From an uncultured Coriobacteriaceae bacterium (GTDB lineage Bacteria; Actinomycetota; Coriobacteriia; Coriobacteriales; Eggerthellaceae): 7,757 nucleotides of DNA. The stretch's first letter is position 1, and the number at the start of each line of letters is the position of its first letter. The notes below the pieces were generated by a model. It was not told the origin of the DNA. It ran no database searches and saw nothing but the letters and a program-made list of their open reading frames with translations. The stretch covers positions 1 through 7,757 of the forward strand of contig URZP01000064.1 in NCBI GenBank assembly GCA_900552365.1, written 5' to 3'. The translations under genes were made by a program, and so were the position numbers. Positions 6,954 to 7,757 of the stretch are shown piece by piece.

Positions 6954-7121
6954 ATGGAACCTAGGCTGTACGCGAAATGGCTCTCGGTGCTGTGTGCGGC
7001 GATGGCTGTCTTCGGAACCGGCGTTATGCTGGTAGGTTACAAATCTCCGACATTCGGGCTGGTGGGAACGGTGATCGTGTTGGTCGTCGGAGCAGTGCTT
7101 CTAGCGCTTAAAGCCCGTTGA
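6954..7121 (+). CDS. 55-residue two-helix membrane miniprotein, third ORF of the cyd operon
   Basis: The ATG abuts the cydB stop (TAAATG) with no gap. GAGGGTG (6939-6945) supplies a ribosome site about eight to ten bases upstream, and a terminator follows 18 bases after the TGA. The product starts MEPRLYAKWL and has two hydrophobic stretches, about residues 9-28 and 34-52, joined by a short GYKSPT turn. Basic residues R4, K8, K53 and R55 flank the outer ends, so the positive-inside rule predicts a hairpin with both termini in the cytoplasm. I do not recognise the family. Small membrane subunits encoded beside cydAB (CydX, CydS, CydH, YbgE) are known elsewhere, but those with known structures have one helix (CydX, CydS), and no sequence match to them is apparent. 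By position it may be a subunit or assembly factor of this oxidase; that is inference. Confidence 0.75.
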   Translation: MEPRLYAKWLSVLCAAMAVFGTGVMLVGYKSPTFGLVGTVIVLVVGAVLLALKAR

Positions 7122-7138
7122 GACAGCGTTCGATATGA

Positions 7139-7181
7139 GAATGGGAAGATGCTCGTAATCGGGTGTCTTCCCATTTGTTTT
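7139..7181 (+). terminator. Rho-independent terminator of the cyd operon
   Basis: AATGGGAAGA (7140-7149) pairs perfectly with TCTTCCCATT (7166-7175). The stem can extend inward through TGCTC with GGGTG using several G-U wobbles, leaving the loop GTAATC. The T-rich run TTTGTTTT (7174-7181, sharing its first bases with the stem) follows. There is no T tract on the other side, so it acts rightward. Confidence 0.8.
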
Positions 7182-7195
7182 GCGCTGGGGATGCA

Positions 7196-7223
7196 TTGAG
7201 ATCTGTCGCTTACGTGATATACT
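7196..7223 (+). promoter_or_regulatory. Promoter of the RHH antitoxin / PIN toxin operon
   Basis: TTGAGA (7196-7201) matches five of six -35 bases and is followed after 16 bases by TATACT (7218-7223), with TG at 7215-7216 making an extended -10. Transcription would start near 7230, about 30 bases before the antitoxin ATG. The -10 sits inside the first copy of a 12-bp tandem repeat, so a repressor bound to the repeat would block this promoter. Confidence 0.7.
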
Positions 7224-7239
7224 TGTCGATATACTTGTC
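7216..7239 (+). repeat. Perfect 12-bp tandem direct repeat, likely autoregulatory operator
   Basis: GATATACTTGTC occurs twice without a gap, at 7216-7227 and 7228-7239. The first copy contains the -10 element and the second covers the expected transcription start. Ribbon-helix-helix proteins bind as dimers to short repeated half-sites, often side by side, and type II antitoxins commonly repress their own operon. The repeat is seen directly; the operator role is inferred from position. Confidence 0.65.
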
Positions 7240-7260
7240 TGGTAGATGTTAGGAGGAATC

Positions 7261-7512
7261 ATGCCGCAACTGTCTTTGTATGTAGACGACGAAACCATGG
7301 ATCTCCTTCGCAAGAACGCCGATGATAGAAACGTGTCGTTGTCTCGTTATGCGCGCGATCTTATCCGCGACCGCGATTTCGGAGCATGGCCCGATGGTTT
7401 CTGGGATATCTACGGAGCATTGGAAGACGATTCTTTCGTCGTTCCGTCCGAGCTCGATAGCTCGCTTGATCAGCCAGTTGATTTTGATGAGCCCTGCTTG
7501 CGGGAGGCTTGA
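7261..7512 (+). CDS. Ribbon-helix-helix (CopG-like) antitoxin
   Basis: The 83-residue product begins with a short beta strand QLSLYVD (3-9), then helix A (about 10-22, ETMDLLRKNADDR), a turn, and helix B (26-37, SLSRYARDLIRD), the ribbon-helix-helix DNA-binding fold. The rest, from FGAWPDGFWDIYGALEDDSF onward, is acidic and probably extended, as expected of a region that wraps and blocks a partner toxin. I chose ATG at 7261, behind AGGAGG (7251-7256) and where the fold begins; an in-frame ATG at 7246 would put the ribosome site inside the coding region. Its stop overlaps the next ORF's ATG by one base (TGATG). In this setting it is probably both antidote and autorepressor, possibly binding the tandem repeat at 7216-7239. 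Confidence 0.85.
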   Translation: MPQLSLYVDDETMDLLRKNADDRNVSLSRYARDLIRDRDFGAWPDGFWDIYGALEDDSFVVPSELDSSLDQPVDFDEPCLREA

Positions 7513-7757
7513 TGTATTATCTCGACTCCTGCACGTGCATCGAGCTTCTTCGAGGTAAAGCTCCTATTGCATACAAGCTAATGAGAAGAAGCGACCCGCG
7601 TTTGTTTGCTATTCCCTCCGTGGTCGAGGCCGAGCTTCGCGTGGGCGCCTCCAACAACGACGTTACGTCCGGCGAGCCCCTGTATCTCAAGGCCCGCCGT
7701 GGCGTGGTCCTGGCTTCTGGCGGTTTCGGCCGTGACGTGCAGTGGCGCAAGCAGCAT
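7512..7757 (+). pseudogene. VapC-like PIN toxin, N-terminal part only, running in frame into flavoprotein-like sequence; open at window edge
   Basis: Residues 1-47 match the start of VapC/PIN-domain toxins, which are Mg-dependent endoribonucleases: MYYLDSCTCIELLRG with the first catalytic Asp at D5, and the SVVEAELRVGAS segment with the second acidic residue at E41. A whole VapC has about 125-140 residues and two more catalytic Asp near its C-terminal half. Here the frame continues without a stop but the sequence changes: LYLKARRGVVLASGGFGRD (about 57-75) is the typical strand-glycine motif of FAD-dependent fumarate reductase/flavocytochrome c-like proteins. Codon use also shifts to strong third-position GC from about 7640. 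The ORF is uninterrupted to 7757. It may be a deletion fusion, a recombination product or an assembly join. As it stands it is unlikely to be an active nuclease. Confidence 0.65.
7653..7757 (+). other. Fragment resembling an FAD-dependent (fumarate reductase/flavocytochrome c-like) oxidoreductase
   Basis: Read in the same frame as the PIN segment, the last 35 codons encode an acidic turn (NNDVTSGEP), then YLKARRGVVLASGGFGRDVQWRKQH. ARRGVVLASGGF matches the conserved strand and GGF turn found inside the FAD-binding domain of succinate/fumarate reductase-type flavoproteins, a family greatly expanded in Eggerthellaceae. No start of such a gene precedes it, so it is an internal piece. The exact junction with the PIN part cannot be fixed to better than about 7640-7680 by eye. 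Confidence 0.55.

Noticed and set aside
7216..7239. The 12-bp tandem repeat as the start of a CRISPR or satellite array
   Set aside because: Only two copies, no spacers, and the position over a promoter suits an operator.
7246..7260. Upstream ATG for the RHH antitoxin
   Set aside because: The AGGAGG site lies inside those codons and can only serve the ATG at 7261.
7517..7750. Minus-strand 77-codon open frame opposite the PIN/flavoprotein ORF
   Set aside because: Shadow frame; the plus strand carries recognisable motifs, a one-base coupling to the antitoxin gene and better codon pattern.

Overview
The window looks like chromosomal DNA of a GC-rich, Gram-positive-type anaerobe or microaerophile, most likely a member of the Coriobacteriia (Eggerthellaceae: Slackia, Eggerthella, Gordonibacter and relatives). 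The grounds are high GC with strong third-position GC, a gatCAB operon joined by one-base overlaps, GatB with Actinobacteria-like motifs, a CydAB oxidase, and a flavoprotein fragment at the right edge of the kind heavily multiplied in that family. The taxon is an inference from protein resemblance, not a search result.

Layout, left to right. Positions 1-37 form a rho-independent terminator on the minus strand that closes a leftward gene for a small flavin-binding-fold (PNPOx-like) protein at 174-572. About 350 bases without a convincing gene follow, holding the two outward promoters and a strong hairpin in the presumed gatC leader. Positions 929-4322 are gatC, gatA and gatB, the three subunits of the Asp-tRNA(Asn)/Glu-tRNA(Gln) amidotransferase, ending in a clear terminator. 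An AT-rich promoter/operator region (about 4400-4440) precedes cydA and cydB, the two core subunits of the cytochrome bd quinol oxidase. Directly after the cydB stop codon comes a 55-codon ORF encoding a predicted two-helix membrane miniprotein, and then another terminator. The last 600 bases carry a ribbon-helix-helix antitoxin gene behind a promoter that overlaps a perfect 12-bp tandem repeat. The following VapC-like PIN toxin ORF overlaps the antitoxin gene by one base, but after about 47 residues it runs in frame into flavoprotein-like sequence and is still open at the window edge.

How the genes work together. GatCAB is one heterotrimer that corrects misacylated tRNAs. CydA, CydB and perhaps the miniprotein form one membrane oxidase that consumes oxygen at low concentration. 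The RHH/PIN pair has the layout of a type II toxin-antitoxin module, but the toxin copy here looks broken or chimeric. The most interesting points are the unlisted third ORF of the cyd operon, the PIN-flavoprotein chimera, and the repeat-bearing control regions ahead of cydA and of the antitoxin.
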